The notes beneath the pieces were generated by a model. That model was not told the origin of the DNA. It saw only the letters and a program-made list of their open reading frames with translations, and made no database searches. Shown in pieces: positions 9,001 through 17,193 of a DNA stretch of 33,776 nt. The stretch covers positions 1 through 33,776 of the forward strand of contig JBLHKS010000064.1 in the NCBI GenBank assembly GCA_047620505.1, written 5' to 3'. This DNA is from JBLHKS01 sp047620505 (GTDB taxonomy: Bacteria; Verrucomicrobiota; Verrucomicrobiia; Verrucomicrobiales; DEV007). The position numbers and the translations under genes were made by a program. Within the stretch, counting starts at the first letter, position 1; each line of letters starts with the position of its first letter.

Positions 9001-9911
9001 GGAATCGTAAGCGAAGTCTCGGCAACGTTCGTCGCGAGAATGATTCTGCGTTCCCGAGGTGCTGTCCGGAAAACTCGTTGCTGGTCGTTTCCAGCCATTC
9101 GAGCGAAGAGCGGGAGGACCACCGTCTTGTGCAGATTCCGGCCTTCAAGCAGATCGGCGGCATCGCGGATCTCGCGTTCGCCCGGCAGAAAAACCAGCGT
9201 GTCGCCCAACGGATCAAACTCGCCCAACCACTCGGCCGCACGCAGGATCTGCTCGGCCATCGGCTCACGATCATGGTAGGGCGGCAGGTAGTGATCTTCG
9301 ACCGGAAAAGTCCGGCCTTCGACGGAAATGATTGGCGCTCCGTCGAAAAAATCCGCGAACGATTCCGCGTCGAGCGTCGCCGATGAGATGATCACTTTCA
9401 GATCATCGCGCTCCTTCAGAATCTGAGAAAGGTAACCCAGAATGAAGTCGATGTTCAACGAGCGCTCGTGCGCTTCGTCGATGATCAGCGTGTCGTACTG
9501 CTTTAAAAGCCTGTTGTTCCGCGTTTCGGCCAGCAGAACGCCGTCAGTCATGAATTTCACTTTCGTCGTCGGCTGGGTGCGATTTTCAAAACGGATTTGA
9601 TAACCGACTTCCTCGCCGAGCTTGACTTCCATTTCTTCAGCCACCCGCTTCGCGACCGAAGTTGCCGCAATCCGCCTCGGCTGCGTGCACCCGATTTTCC
9701 GCCCGCGCTGCCCGCGTCGGAGCTCAAGCGCGATCTTCGGCAGCTGCGTGGTTTTGCCTGATCCCGTGTCTCCACAAACGATCGTCACCGGATGATCACG
9801 AATGGCGTCGCGAATCTTATTCCGATGCTGCGAAACGGGCAGTGCCTCTGGAAATGTGATCTTCAAAATTTTACGGGCGGGATTGGTCGTTGAATTCGGC
9901 CCGCTTCGCAA
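6045..9911 (-). CDS. hrpA: ATP-dependent RNA helicase HrpA
   Basis: A 1288-aa DEAH-box helicase of the HrpA family, close to the usual length of about 1300. Motifs in order: I GDTGSGKT (47-54), II DEAH (145-148), III SSATLDAESF, then TNVAETSLTIPG and QRRGRCGRVSDG (motif VI, where many relatives have QRAGRAGR). Next come the helicase-associated and OB-fold domains and a long C-terminal HrpA-specific domain (DUF3418). In E. coli HrpA acts on mRNA processing and rescues stalled ribosomes on mRNA. Translation appears to start at TTG 9911, since no ATG or GTG lies between there and the first conserved segment. The region around residues 1070-1120 is Ala/Lys/Ser-rich and probably a linker. Divergent from the ThuA-dehydrogenase gene. 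One AGCAGCTGCT copy, read as AAA. Confidence 0.95.
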   Translation of the reverse strand: MRSGPNSTTNPARKILKITFPEALPVSQHRNKIRDAIRDHPVTIVCGDTGSGKTTQLPKIALELRRGQRGRKIGCTQPRRIAATSVAKRVAEEMEVKLGEEVGYQIRFENRTQPTTKVKFMTDGVLLAETRNNRLLKQYDTLIIDEAHERSLNIDFILGYLSQILKERDDLKVIISSATLDAESFADFFDGAPIISVEGRTFPVEDHYLPPYHDREPMAEQILRAAEWLGEFDPLGDTLVFLPGEREIRDAADLLEGRNLHKTVVLPLFARMAGNDQQRVFRTAPRERRIILATNVAETSLTIPGIQFVIDSGLARVNRFDPGSGIQRLQVEAISQASARQRRGRCGRVSDGVCVRLYEKEDFEERAPFTDPEILRCNLAAVVLQMEHLGLGDPLEFPFVDPPQPKRVAEAYLTLKEIGALPKKGGGLTEIGRDIARMPLDPRVGRVLVEARELDCVREALIVASAITVQDPRERPQEKREAADQAHAKFRDKTSDFTGWLRIWHAVETERKHSNNSLRRFCQKNFLNYRRTQEWLNLHRELRDVLREMKWKLPNPKQPLGDPKDSFFEDLHRCILSAIPSQIGFHQGKGKGYHGARDRNFFLHPASGVSGSAPTWIMAFEMVETARLFARNVAQIDPSWYEKAAPHLCRYRYGNPQWDPVQGAVYGTETVMAYGLILIDNRRVHYGRVNLEAAREIFIHEALVNGNTRSPLPALAKNRDTLERANRLEHKMRRRDGLVFPQAIVGFFDERIPKEMCTQREFERWIEKEPEGVIDFTLEDCTVPQIEPLSDEDLPDELWSPDGTTTYPLSFHHMPTEEDDGVSVDIPLADLAVLPDWFGDWLVPGWANEKLQAMLRALAKPIRQSLPPAAAVCADFWDAWQDYAPECTMEHALLEHLRNAYDQHIEPSAIDEERVPKFLQMRFRVIGDNGKPLAAARNLAALREHLADRIQARFAEVAQAKFQQKRLSTWTIGDLPERVELERNTPGFPALVDVGPDAAAVEVFETRDEAAWNHPLGVARLFRLVEKERVAQLKKTLFDGPTSAGAAPSRRASKSEEKKADFNSLGAAFGDPVPTTAKVSAAPSPPKETKKAQTRLSQESLALLKTLGLEPGRNREDLVTRIIIEALGGHEKMPRNEADFKAVSARARTDLFAVAETILDPLDRIIRTARTVSIQLESPDSAYSESTADAHDHFNSLLRPGWLLAGSLTDLDLDLRGLETRLTRMFGSPPMKDLAKLERFRLAAAEIHKKPGVDSEIDRRNLAAEENDLRLHHFAPELRGRRRGSVFS
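7299..7308. repeat. Iterated palindrome, copy 6
   Basis: In hrpA, flanks AC/GG, read as AAA. Confidence 0.9.
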
Positions 9912-9974
9912 GATCCAGCTCGCGGCATCGGAGCAGCCTCGCTAAGATTCTCGCACCCCGAATCATTCAACTCC

Positions 9975-12900
9975 GTGAAATTCCTCGCTCCATTCCTTCT
10001 TCTCTGTTCGATCGCGATCGCCGTCGCCGACGAGCCGCTGTCCGTGCTGATCATCGACGGTCGCAACAACCACGATTGGGCCACGACCACAGACGCAATT
10101 CGAGCGACGCTTGAGTCCTCTGGCCGTTTTGAGGTGACCGTCGAAACCGCGCCCGAGCTGAAAGCCCACCGCGGGCCGCGAGCGCCGCAAAAGGAAGATC
10201 CGAATTTCCCAGCAGCTGCTGAGCGGTTTCGCGCAGCGACGCAACCGGCGAAGGACGCGCATGGAGAAATCTGGAAGGCCTGGAATCCTGACTTTTCAAG
10301 CTACGACATCGTTCTTCTGAATTACAACGGACCTGACTGGCCAGAGCCGATGCGCGAAGGCTTCGTTGATTACGTTCGCCAGGGAGGAGGCACAGTGTTA
10401 GTCCATGCGGCCAACAATGCGTTTGGAAACTGGCAGGAGTTTAACGAGATGATCGGCTTAGGCTGGCGGAAAGCTGGATTCGGGCGCGCAATCAAAATCG
10501 ATCCGGATTCCGGCGAGCAGATCTGGGACAAGGAAGCGGGCAACTCCGGGCACGGCTCGAAGCACGCGTTTCAAGTCACCGTGCGCCAGCCCGAGCATCC
10601 CATTATGCAGGGAATCCCGAAAACGTGGTTGCACGGTCAGGATGAACTTTATCATCACATGCGCGGCCCGGCGCAGAACCTGACCGTGCTCTCAAGCGCG
10701 TTCTCAGATCCAGCTCAACGCGGCACCGGTCAGCACGAGCCAATCACCTGGGAGGTCGGGTTTGGCGAAGGTCGCGTGATCGTCACTTCGATGGGTCACT
10801 TCTGGCCAGGTCAGGATAATTGGGATGGCCTGCATTGTGTCGGGTTTCAGACGATTCTCGCGCGGAGCTGCGAATACGCGGCGACGGGCTCGACGACGAT
10901 CCCCGTTCCAACTGATTTTCCGAGCGAGGACGAAACGTCAGTCGCTTCGCCCAACCGAGCAGCTGCTGGTTTCGTCCCGACGCCGAAAGATGGGGATCCC
11001 TACCGAATGATTTCGCCCGAGGAAGAGTTAGCGACCTTCGACATCGCTCCAGGTTTCGAAGTCGACCTCGTCGCCGCTGAGCCGGATGTCGTCGAGCCCG
11101 TCCTAACTGTCTGGGACGGCAACGGAGCGATGTACGTCGCGGAAATGCGAAGCTACATGCAGGACGAAAAAGGGACGGGCACGAAGACGCTCAAAAACGG
11201 TCGCATCCGACGACTCGAAGACACCGATGGCGACGGGCGGATGGACGTCTCGACCGTGTTCGTTGACGGCTTGAATCTGCCGCGCGCGATCATGCCGCTC
11301 GATGATCGGATTGCAGTTCGCGAGACGGATTCGACCAAAGTGATCGCCTACCGAGACACCAATGGGGATGGCGTTGCCGACGAAAGCGAAGTGATTTTCG
11401 AAGGCAAGGCCGAGGGCCGAAATGCGCCTGGAAAATCCGTTGAGCATCAGGATTCCGGCCTGCATTGGAATCTCGATAACTGGATTTATCTCAGCTACAA
11501 CGAAGAGCGCCACCGATACACGAATGGCGAGTGGATCACGGAAAAACAACCCTCACACTGGACCCAATGGGGCCTCGATCACGACGACACCGGCCGGCTT
11601 TTCTGGAGCACGAACACCCAGCCGCTCCTCGCAGTTCAGACCCATCCGATTTATTGGAACACTGTCAGGCGGCTCGCTACGAAAGGGATTTCCGGCGTGC
11701 CCGTCGACCTCGGACCAGACTACGACGCGGACTTTATGAAAGTCCGGAGTCTCTGCCTCCTCAATGATCGAGGCGGCCCGGCAGCGGAGGTTCGGGCGTT
11801 CACTTCGGCGTGTGGACAGAGCGTTTTCCGAGGCCACAAGTTTCCCTGGGGTCATCGTGGCGACCACTTCATTGTCGATCCTACGATCCACGTCGTACGC
11901 CGCTCCAACATCGTCGATCGAGATGGAAAAATCATGCTCGAAAAGGCTGATCCGGGCGACGCAGAATTCCTGCGCTCGTCCGACATCAACTGCCGATTCG
12001 TCAACACCGCGACTGGCCCCGACGGCTGTCTCTACGTGACCGACATGTATCGCGGCATCATCCAGGACGCCGGTTGGCTTAGCCCGGGGCCACGCGAGGC
12101 GATCGTGAAAAACGGACTCCACGACAACAACCAACGCGGCCGAATCTGGCGCGTTCGACATCGCGACCACAAGCCCGGGAGTCGTCCTCGAATGCTAGAT
12201 GAGACCACGATAGAGCTTCTGCGCCACCTCGAACATCCGAATGGGTGGTGGCGGGACACGGCCCAACGGCTCATCATCCTGCGCGAAAATCGCGACTCGG
12301 TTGTGCCTCTGTTAGGCGATATCGTTCGCTACACGCAAAACCCGCTCGCCCGGCTTCACGCGCTCTGGACGCTCGAAGGAATCGGAGCGATCGACCGGCA
12401 GCTGCTACAAGCCAGTTTCCTCGATCGCGACCCGCGAATCCGCGCCGCGACCATCAAAATCGCTGAGCAGCTGCTGGAGGAACCCGGAATGGTCAGCGAG
12501 CTTGCCGACCTGGCTGTTGATCCCGATCCAGAGGTCGCAAAGCAGGCGATTCTAACCCTCGGCATGACCACCGATGAGCCCTACGCGATCGAGTCCATCC
12601 AAGTCGCCGCGCGTCGACACCTCGACCATCAAGGCGTGATGCTCGCGACCGCGATTTCACTTTGGGGCATGAAGGACCTGCCCTTTGTGAAGGAAGTTGA
12701 GACCGGCTCGATTTTCAAAGAAACCGCCAACGCCGCTAACTGGAAAGCTGCGCTTGGAAACTGGAACCGCGGCCTGAGTTTTCCGGATGACATGCCGGAC
12801 GCGCATCAGCGGCTTATCAAAAGCGGTGAAGTCCTCTTTTTCAAACACTGCACGACCTGCCACGGCCCAACCGGCAAAGGCATCCAGATCATCGGAACGG

Positions 12901-13214
12901 ACCAATTCCTCGCCCCGCCGCTAACCGGATCGCCTCGCGTCCAAGGCGATCCCGAGCAGCTCGTCCCGATCCTCCTTCACGGCCTGATGGGCCCGCTCGA
13001 CGGCAAGACTTATCAAGCCGGTTTCATGGCCCCCGCCATCGCCCTCGGCATCACCCGCGACGACCGCTTGGCCGAGCTGCTCAGCTACATTCGCTATGCT
13101 TGGGATCAGGAACTACCAGTCGTGACCAAGGAGCAAGTCGAGGCGATCCGCCGGAAGCACGCCGACCGCAAATTGCCATGGACGCAGGCTGAGTTGGAGG
13201 CGATTGAGCCGTAG
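9975..13214 (+). CDS. ThuA - PVC-type dehydrogenase - HEAT - cytochrome c fusion, exported
   Basis: A 1079-aa multidomain exported protein starting at GTG with a signal peptide (FLAPFLLLCSIAIAVADE). Approximate order: residues 22-300 ThuA-like domain (DGRNNHDW, later EVGFGEGRVIVTSMGHFW); 345-730 the PVC-type membrane-bound dehydrogenase/heme-binding beta-propeller domain (DIAPGFEVDLVAAEP, RLEDTDGDGRMD, YVTDMYRG); 750-900 HEAT-like helical repeats; about 945-1060 class I cytochrome c with CTTCH at residues 959-963. Proteins of this build are abundant in Verrucomicrobia and Planctomycetes and are thought to oxidise sugars or related compounds in the periplasm, with electrons leaving through the fused heme. 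Substrate unknown. It carries three AGCAGCTGCT copies (AAA, AAA, EQLL). The esterase gene follows 32 bp later and may be cotranscribed. Confidence 0.88.
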   Translation: MKFLAPFLLLCSIAIAVADEPLSVLIIDGRNNHDWATTTDAIRATLESSGRFEVTVETAPELKAHRGPRAPQKEDPNFPAAAERFRAATQPAKDAHGEIWKAWNPDFSSYDIVLLNYNGPDWPEPMREGFVDYVRQGGGTVLVHAANNAFGNWQEFNEMIGLGWRKAGFGRAIKIDPDSGEQIWDKEAGNSGHGSKHAFQVTVRQPEHPIMQGIPKTWLHGQDELYHHMRGPAQNLTVLSSAFSDPAQRGTGQHEPITWEVGFGEGRVIVTSMGHFWPGQDNWDGLHCVGFQTILARSCEYAATGSTTIPVPTDFPSEDETSVASPNRAAAGFVPTPKDGDPYRMISPEEELATFDIAPGFEVDLVAAEPDVVEPVLTVWDGNGAMYVAEMRSYMQDEKGTGTKTLKNGRIRRLEDTDGDGRMDVSTVFVDGLNLPRAIMPLDDRIAVRETDSTKVIAYRDTNGDGVADESEVIFEGKAEGRNAPGKSVEHQDSGLHWNLDNWIYLSYNEERHRYTNGEWITEKQPSHWTQWGLDHDDTGRLFWSTNTQPLLAVQTHPIYWNTVRRLATKGISGVPVDLGPDYDADFMKVRSLCLLNDRGGPAAEVRAFTSACGQSVFRGHKFPWGHRGDHFIVDPTIHVVRRSNIVDRDGKIMLEKADPGDAEFLRSSDINCRFVNTATGPDGCLYVTDMYRGIIQDAGWLSPGPREAIVKNGLHDNNQRGRIWRVRHRDHKPGSRPRMLDETTIELLRHLEHPNGWWRDTAQRLIILRENRDSVVPLLGDIVRYTQNPLARLHALWTLEGIGAIDRQLLQASFLDRDPRIRAATIKIAEQLLEEPGMVSELADLAVDPDPEVAKQAILTLGMTTDEPYAIESIQVAARRHLDHQGVMLATAISLWGMKDLPFVKEVETGSIFKETANAANWKAALGNWNRGLSFPDDMPDAHQRLIKSGEVLFFKHCTTCHGPTGKGIQIIGTDQFLAPPLTGSPRVQGDPEQLVPILLHGLMGPLDGKTYQAGFMAPAIALGITRDDRLAELLSYIRYAWDQELPVVTKEQVEAIRRKHADRKLPWTQAELEAIEP
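10211..10220. repeat. Iterated palindrome, copy 7
   Basis: In the ThuA-dehydrogenase gene, flanks CC/GA, read as AAA. Confidence 0.9.
10958..10967. repeat. Iterated palindrome, copy 8
   Basis: In the ThuA-dehydrogenase gene at the linker after the ThuA domain, flanks CG/GG, read as AAA. Confidence 0.9.
12466..12475. repeat. Iterated palindrome, copy 9
   Basis: In the HEAT part of the same gene, flanks TG/GG, read as EQLL. Confidence 0.9.
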
Positions 13215-13246
13215 AAATCTACGTGAACCGTCCTAAAATCGCCCTC

Positions 13247-15115
13247 ATGAAAACCACCCTGCTTTCAACTTTCTTCCTTCTGATCGCCCAGCAGCTGCTG
13301 GGCCGCGAGCCGGCTCCACAGACCCTGTGGGATCTCGAGCACCTCAGCCAAAAACCGAAGGCCGAATGGGGCGAAACCAAAGACCTCGTCCAGGAAGTCT
13401 ACTACTCTGGCGAGCCCTTTGATGGTAAGCCGACTCGCGTTTTCGCCTATGTCGGTCGGCCGGAAGGCGAAGGTCCGTTTCCTGGTGTCGTGCTCGTTCA
13501 CGGCGGCGGTGGGCAGGCGTTTGAAGAGTGGGCGCGGCATTGGGCGAAGCGCGGATACGTCTCGATCGCGATGGACACGGCCGGAAACGGGCGCGGCAAA
13601 AAGCGGCTTGAGGACGGCGGGCCGGATCAAGTCGACACGACGAAGTTCCGGAATTTCGCCGAAGATGAAGCGCGCGAGATGTGGACCTACCACGCGGTCT
13701 CAGACGTGATCCTCGCTCATTCGCTTCTGCGATCTTTGCCGGAATGCGATCCAGAACGCACGGCGCTGACCGGGATCAGTTGGGGCGGCTACCTGACTTG
13801 TATCACGGCTGGTGTCGACTCGCGGTTCAAGGCCGCTGTTCCAGTTTACGGCTGCGGATTTCTTCATGACAACAGCGCTTGGGGCGACAAGCAGCTCGCG
13901 GCGATGGAGGACGATTCTCGTCGGCGTTGGATCCGTTCTTTTGATCCGGGTCAACACGTTGGGCGGACTGCTTGCCCGATTTTATTCCTCAACGGGACAA
14001 ACGACTTTGCGTATCCGTTAGACTCGTATCGCAAGACGATCGAGCAGGTCAAACCGGAGCTGGCGACCACGGCGATCCATCTCAAACTCAGGCACGGCCA
14101 CATCTGGACATTCGAAATTGTCGACGCGTTTATCGATTCGGTTCTTCGCGATGAGCCGGCGCTCGCGCGGATCGGCGAGGTTCGCGTCTACGGTGGTTTG
14201 GCCAACGCAAAGCTCCTGACAGACACAAAAATCGTTAGCACAGAGTTGCTCTACACGGTCGACGAAGGCCCCTGGCAACCGCGCGAATGGAAAACACTTC
14301 CAGCCGAAATCGCCGACGGCATCATCCGCGCGAAACTTCCAGAGGAGCGACCAATCGCGTTCTTCTTTCAGGCGACTGATGAACGGGGGCTCAAAACCAG
14401 CTCGACTCACGCCAATTTGATTCGGCCGGGCATGCCCGAGAATCAGGCCGTCGTTCCCACACCCAAGCTTGAACAGGATTTCTACGACTGGCATGCGCGC
14501 CACGCGGATGCACTCCGGATCAAAGATGAAATCGACCCTGACATTGTCCTAATCGGAGATTCGATCACCCACATGTGGGGCGGCCGCCCGCTCGCGCCTG
14601 GACGCACGAAAGGCGAGGATTCGTGGGCTGAGTTTTTTGGGAAGCGCGCATTGAATCTAGGTTTCGGCTGGGATCGAACCCAGAACGTGCTTTGGCGAAT
14701 CGATCACGGCGAACTCGATGGGCTAAGCCCAAAAACGGTCGTGATTCACATCGGAACGAACAATCTTGCCGGGACAAAAAACCACACCGCCGGAACTCCC
14801 GCGCAAATCGCCGAGGGCATCGACGCGATTTGCGGACGTGTCCGCGCGAAGCTCCCGGAGGCGCAAATTCTCCTCATGGCCGTGTTTCCGCGTGGCGAGA
14901 ATCCAGATTTCTGGGCGCGCCCAAAGATTGCCGAGATCAACGCGCTTCTGCCCGCCGTTGCCGAGAAGCACGGCGCGAAGTTGATCGACATCACCCAGCA
15001 GCTGCTGGATGAAAACGGAGTTTACCCGAAAGAACTCGCCAATGATTTCCTTCATCCCTCAGTCGAAGGTTATCAGATTTGGGCTGACTCGCTCCGCCCT
15101 TTCTTAGGCCCTTGA
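13247..15115 (+). CDS. Esterase (alpha/beta hydrolase) - SGNH/GDSL hydrolase fusion, exported
   Basis: Two hydrolases in one chain of about 622 aa. I prefer the ATG at 13247 over the in-frame GTG at 13223 because it directly starts a signal peptide (MKTTLLSTFFLLIAQQLLG). N-terminal half: acetyl-xylan-esterase/dienelactone-hydrolase-like alpha/beta domain with LVHGGGG (oxyanion region), nucleophile elbow GISWGG (Ser at about 178), NGTNDFAYP (acid) and RHGH (base). C-terminal half: SGNH hydrolase with IGDSITHMWGG (Ser at about 439), GFGWDRTQN, HIGTNN and DFLHP (Asp/His). The combination suggests removal of acetyl or other acyl decorations from plant or algal polysaccharide (inference). One AGCAGCTGCT copy lies in the signal peptide (QQLL) and one near the C-terminus (QQLL). 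Confidence 0.87.
   Translation: MKTTLLSTFFLLIAQQLLGREPAPQTLWDLEHLSQKPKAEWGETKDLVQEVYYSGEPFDGKPTRVFAYVGRPEGEGPFPGVVLVHGGGGQAFEEWARHWAKRGYVSIAMDTAGNGRGKKRLEDGGPDQVDTTKFRNFAEDEAREMWTYHAVSDVILAHSLLRSLPECDPERTALTGISWGGYLTCITAGVDSRFKAAVPVYGCGFLHDNSAWGDKQLAAMEDDSRRRWIRSFDPGQHVGRTACPILFLNGTNDFAYPLDSYRKTIEQVKPELATTAIHLKLRHGHIWTFEIVDAFIDSVLRDEPALARIGEVRVYGGLANAKLLTDTKIVSTELLYTVDEGPWQPREWKTLPAEIADGIIRAKLPEERPIAFFFQATDERGLKTSSTHANLIRPGMPENQAVVPTPKLEQDFYDWHARHADALRIKDEIDPDIVLIGDSITHMWGGRPLAPGRTKGEDSWAEFFGKRALNLGFGWDRTQNVLWRIDHGELDGLSPKTVVIHIGTNNLAGTKNHTAGTPAQIAEGIDAICGRVRAKLPEAQILLMAVFPRGENPDFWARPKIAEINALLPAVAEKHGAKLIDITQQLLDENGVYPKELANDFLHPSVEGYQIWADSLRPFLGP
13290..13299. repeat. Iterated palindrome, copy 10
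   Basis: Inside the signal-peptide codons of the esterase fusion, 16-bp palindrome CCCAGCAGCTGCTGGG, read as QQLL. Confidence 0.9.
14997..15006. repeat. Iterated palindrome, copy 11
   Basis: Near the end of the esterase fusion, flanks CC/GG, read as QQLL. Confidence 0.9.
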
Positions 15116-15149
15116 GAGATTCCAGGATTGATCCGATCGCCGATTTGTG

Positions 15150-17177
15150 ATGAGATCGGGAATGACTTTTCGTCCTCTCCTGGCTCTCATCGCATTCGCC
15201 ATCGCGTCCTCTTCCTCGAATGCTCAGCAGAATGAAGATCCCGATGAGTGGGTGATCGAGGTTTATCAGATGCCGGGCTCTGCGATGAGTGGCGGGCACC
15301 AACCGAGCTTTGGCGAAAACGCATTTCTCAAACCGCCGCCCTGGCCCGCAGACGAGGCCTCCGACAAAAAACTCAAAGAATTCATCCGCGAGAGCAATCG
15401 CGTCGCGACTCACAACCTTAAACTGCTCGGCCTGTCCCCGCCGATCGGCTCACTGTTCATTTTTGATCCGAAATCGCTCACGCTCGCAGCTCGGCTACCG
15501 CGCAGCTCGCAGGATTTCCTCGATCAGATCGCGAGATCCGAAGGCAGATCAACAGTCCGGTATCTGGCCTTCGAACTAACGATATTCGAAGCCCCTGCTG
15601 CGGCGATCCGGGATATCCTCAAGCGTGCTCCAAAGGCGGCGAGCGATCAGCTGTTGCTGACCGATTTGCACGCCCAGGCGGACGCCGGGAATGCTAAGAT
15701 CGTGGCTTGGCTAAATCAGGAAGCCAAGAGCGGCCAAAGTGCCAGCCTTGTGCAGGAAAGCGGGCTCGCAATTCCACGTGAATTGAAAATCCGCGAGAAC
15801 GATTCGATCGATTACGCGACCGAAGACATTTCGAATGGCGTGACATGGGAAATCTATCCGTTAATCGGCGCGGATGGTTCAACATCCTACATCAACCTGA
15901 GCCTGAGCTACCCTTTCGCCTCACCTGCCAAGCGAATGGAACTTCTCTCGATGCGTAAAAACGCTGAGCTTTCTGTGGCAGTGACCGATCTACATCGAGC
16001 ATCGGTCGTAACCGGTTTGACGCTCCAAGATGGAGAGGCCAAGCTGATCGGCGTTTGGAAACCGGAATATGTCGAAGGCCGAAAGGACGACATGCTTCAG
16101 GCCGGATTTGTGCGCGGAACGGTCGTTTCGATCCTGCCTCCGCTGAATCCACGGGTTCAGCAGTTGCTGGCGAAATTCGGGGAAAACGTTGTGAAGTTTC
16201 CAGAGGGGCCTCCTCAATGGGAAGATCCCAAAGACAAAATGCCAGCCGGAATGATTGGGAAGACTTTCTACATTCCTCCCGGATTCACTGGTGATTCCAG
16301 CGAACCTGTCGGTCAAGATGGGCCGGTTGATCCATTTGCTGAGCTTGATTCATCACGCCCTCAAGCCGGCCTAACGCGACGCATGTCGGTACAGAATGTA
16401 CTAGAGAGTCAAGGAGTCGATTTTCCGCCAGGTTCTTCGGCTTGGTACATCCCAGGAACGGCCGAATTGACTGTGGTTAATCAGCCTGAGAACATTGAGC
16501 TGATCGAGGCATATGTTCGCAGCATCACTGAAAAGATCCCAAAAACGATCGGCGTGACGATTCATGTGGTCCAGGCTCCGGCGGCGTGGCTTCGCAAGCT
16601 GGGCAGGGAATCGTTGGAGCGTGCGGACCACACGGAAGCTTGGGCGGCGATCGAAACTGCAACCGCCAAAGGGGAGACCAGCATTTTGAGAAGCCTCTGG
16701 ATCGAGGGGCAATCCGGACAGCGCTCGAAAATTGAATCGGGAAGAGATCACGGTTATCACGCCGGAGCGGAATCGACTGCAAAGGCTGATTCGGAAAATC
16801 CTGCGATCGCACAGATTTCAGGCGAAGAGTGGATGACGGGAATCCAAAAAACTCAGCTCGTCGGAACAAGCGTCGAAGTCGATCCGCTGATCAGCGCAGA
16901 TGGCCAGACCATCGATCTCAATTTCAGTTTCTCTTACGACTACGCGCCGCCCACGCGAACTGGGGCACCGAAACTCAACCCGAACGGCGGGATCGAAATG
17001 GACGCGCCCGCAACAAGCTTTCACCAGGCCAAAGTTACGACTTCGATGACAATCCAGTCAGGCGCGACTCGGATGATCGGAACGTGGAAACCGACCGGTG
17101 CCGAGGAATTTGAGCACGCCGATCTGCTTCAAGCCGTCTTCATCCGGGCTGATGTGAGGCAGATTCCGGAAGACTGA
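15150..17177 (+). CDS. Exported protein with two tandem secretin-like domains
   Basis: About 675 aa with signal peptide (FRPLLALIAFAIASSSSNAQ). Start taken as the ATG at 15150; GTG 15147 and ATG 15162 are alternatives. The two halves are clearly related: copy 1 (about residues 105-335) has WEIYPLIGADGSTSYINLSL and VVTGLTLQDGEAKLIGVWKP; copy 2 (about 440-676) has VEVDPLISADGQTIDLNFSF and VTTSMTIQSGATRMIGTWKP. Before copy 2 lies FPPGSSAWYIPGTAELTVVN, resembling the secretin N0-like segment, and SGQRSKIESGRDH. These stretches resemble verrucomicrobial GspD/secretin-family proteins, but I cannot find the gate motif (VP-LG-IP-LG type) that ends true secretin pores. I infer a periplasmic or outer-membrane-associated non-pore paralog. 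Unusually for this window it has no exact AGCAGCTGCT, only decayed look-alikes. Confidence 0.7.
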   Translation: MRSGMTFRPLLALIAFAIASSSSNAQQNEDPDEWVIEVYQMPGSAMSGGHQPSFGENAFLKPPPWPADEASDKKLKEFIRESNRVATHNLKLLGLSPPIGSLFIFDPKSLTLAARLPRSSQDFLDQIARSEGRSTVRYLAFELTIFEAPAAAIRDILKRAPKAASDQLLLTDLHAQADAGNAKIVAWLNQEAKSGQSASLVQESGLAIPRELKIRENDSIDYATEDISNGVTWEIYPLIGADGSTSYINLSLSYPFASPAKRMELLSMRKNAELSVAVTDLHRASVVTGLTLQDGEAKLIGVWKPEYVEGRKDDMLQAGFVRGTVVSILPPLNPRVQQLLAKFGENVVKFPEGPPQWEDPKDKMPAGMIGKTFYIPPGFTGDSSEPVGQDGPVDPFAELDSSRPQAGLTRRMSVQNVLESQGVDFPPGSSAWYIPGTAELTVVNQPENIELIEAYVRSITEKIPKTIGVTIHVVQAPAAWLRKLGRESLERADHTEAWAAIETATAKGETSILRSLWIEGQSGQRSKIESGRDHGYHAGAESTAKADSENPAIAQISGEEWMTGIQKTQLVGTSVEVDPLISADGQTIDLNFSFSYDYAPPTRTGAPKLNPNGGIEMDAPATSFHQAKVTTSMTIQSGATRMIGTWKPTGAEEFEHADLLQAVFIRADVRQIPED

Positions 17178-17193
17178 ACGGCTCGGCTTAGCT

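Noticed and set aside
8451..9386. A 311-codon plus-strand frame opposite hrpA
   Set aside because: Arg-rich shadow within the helicase core region.
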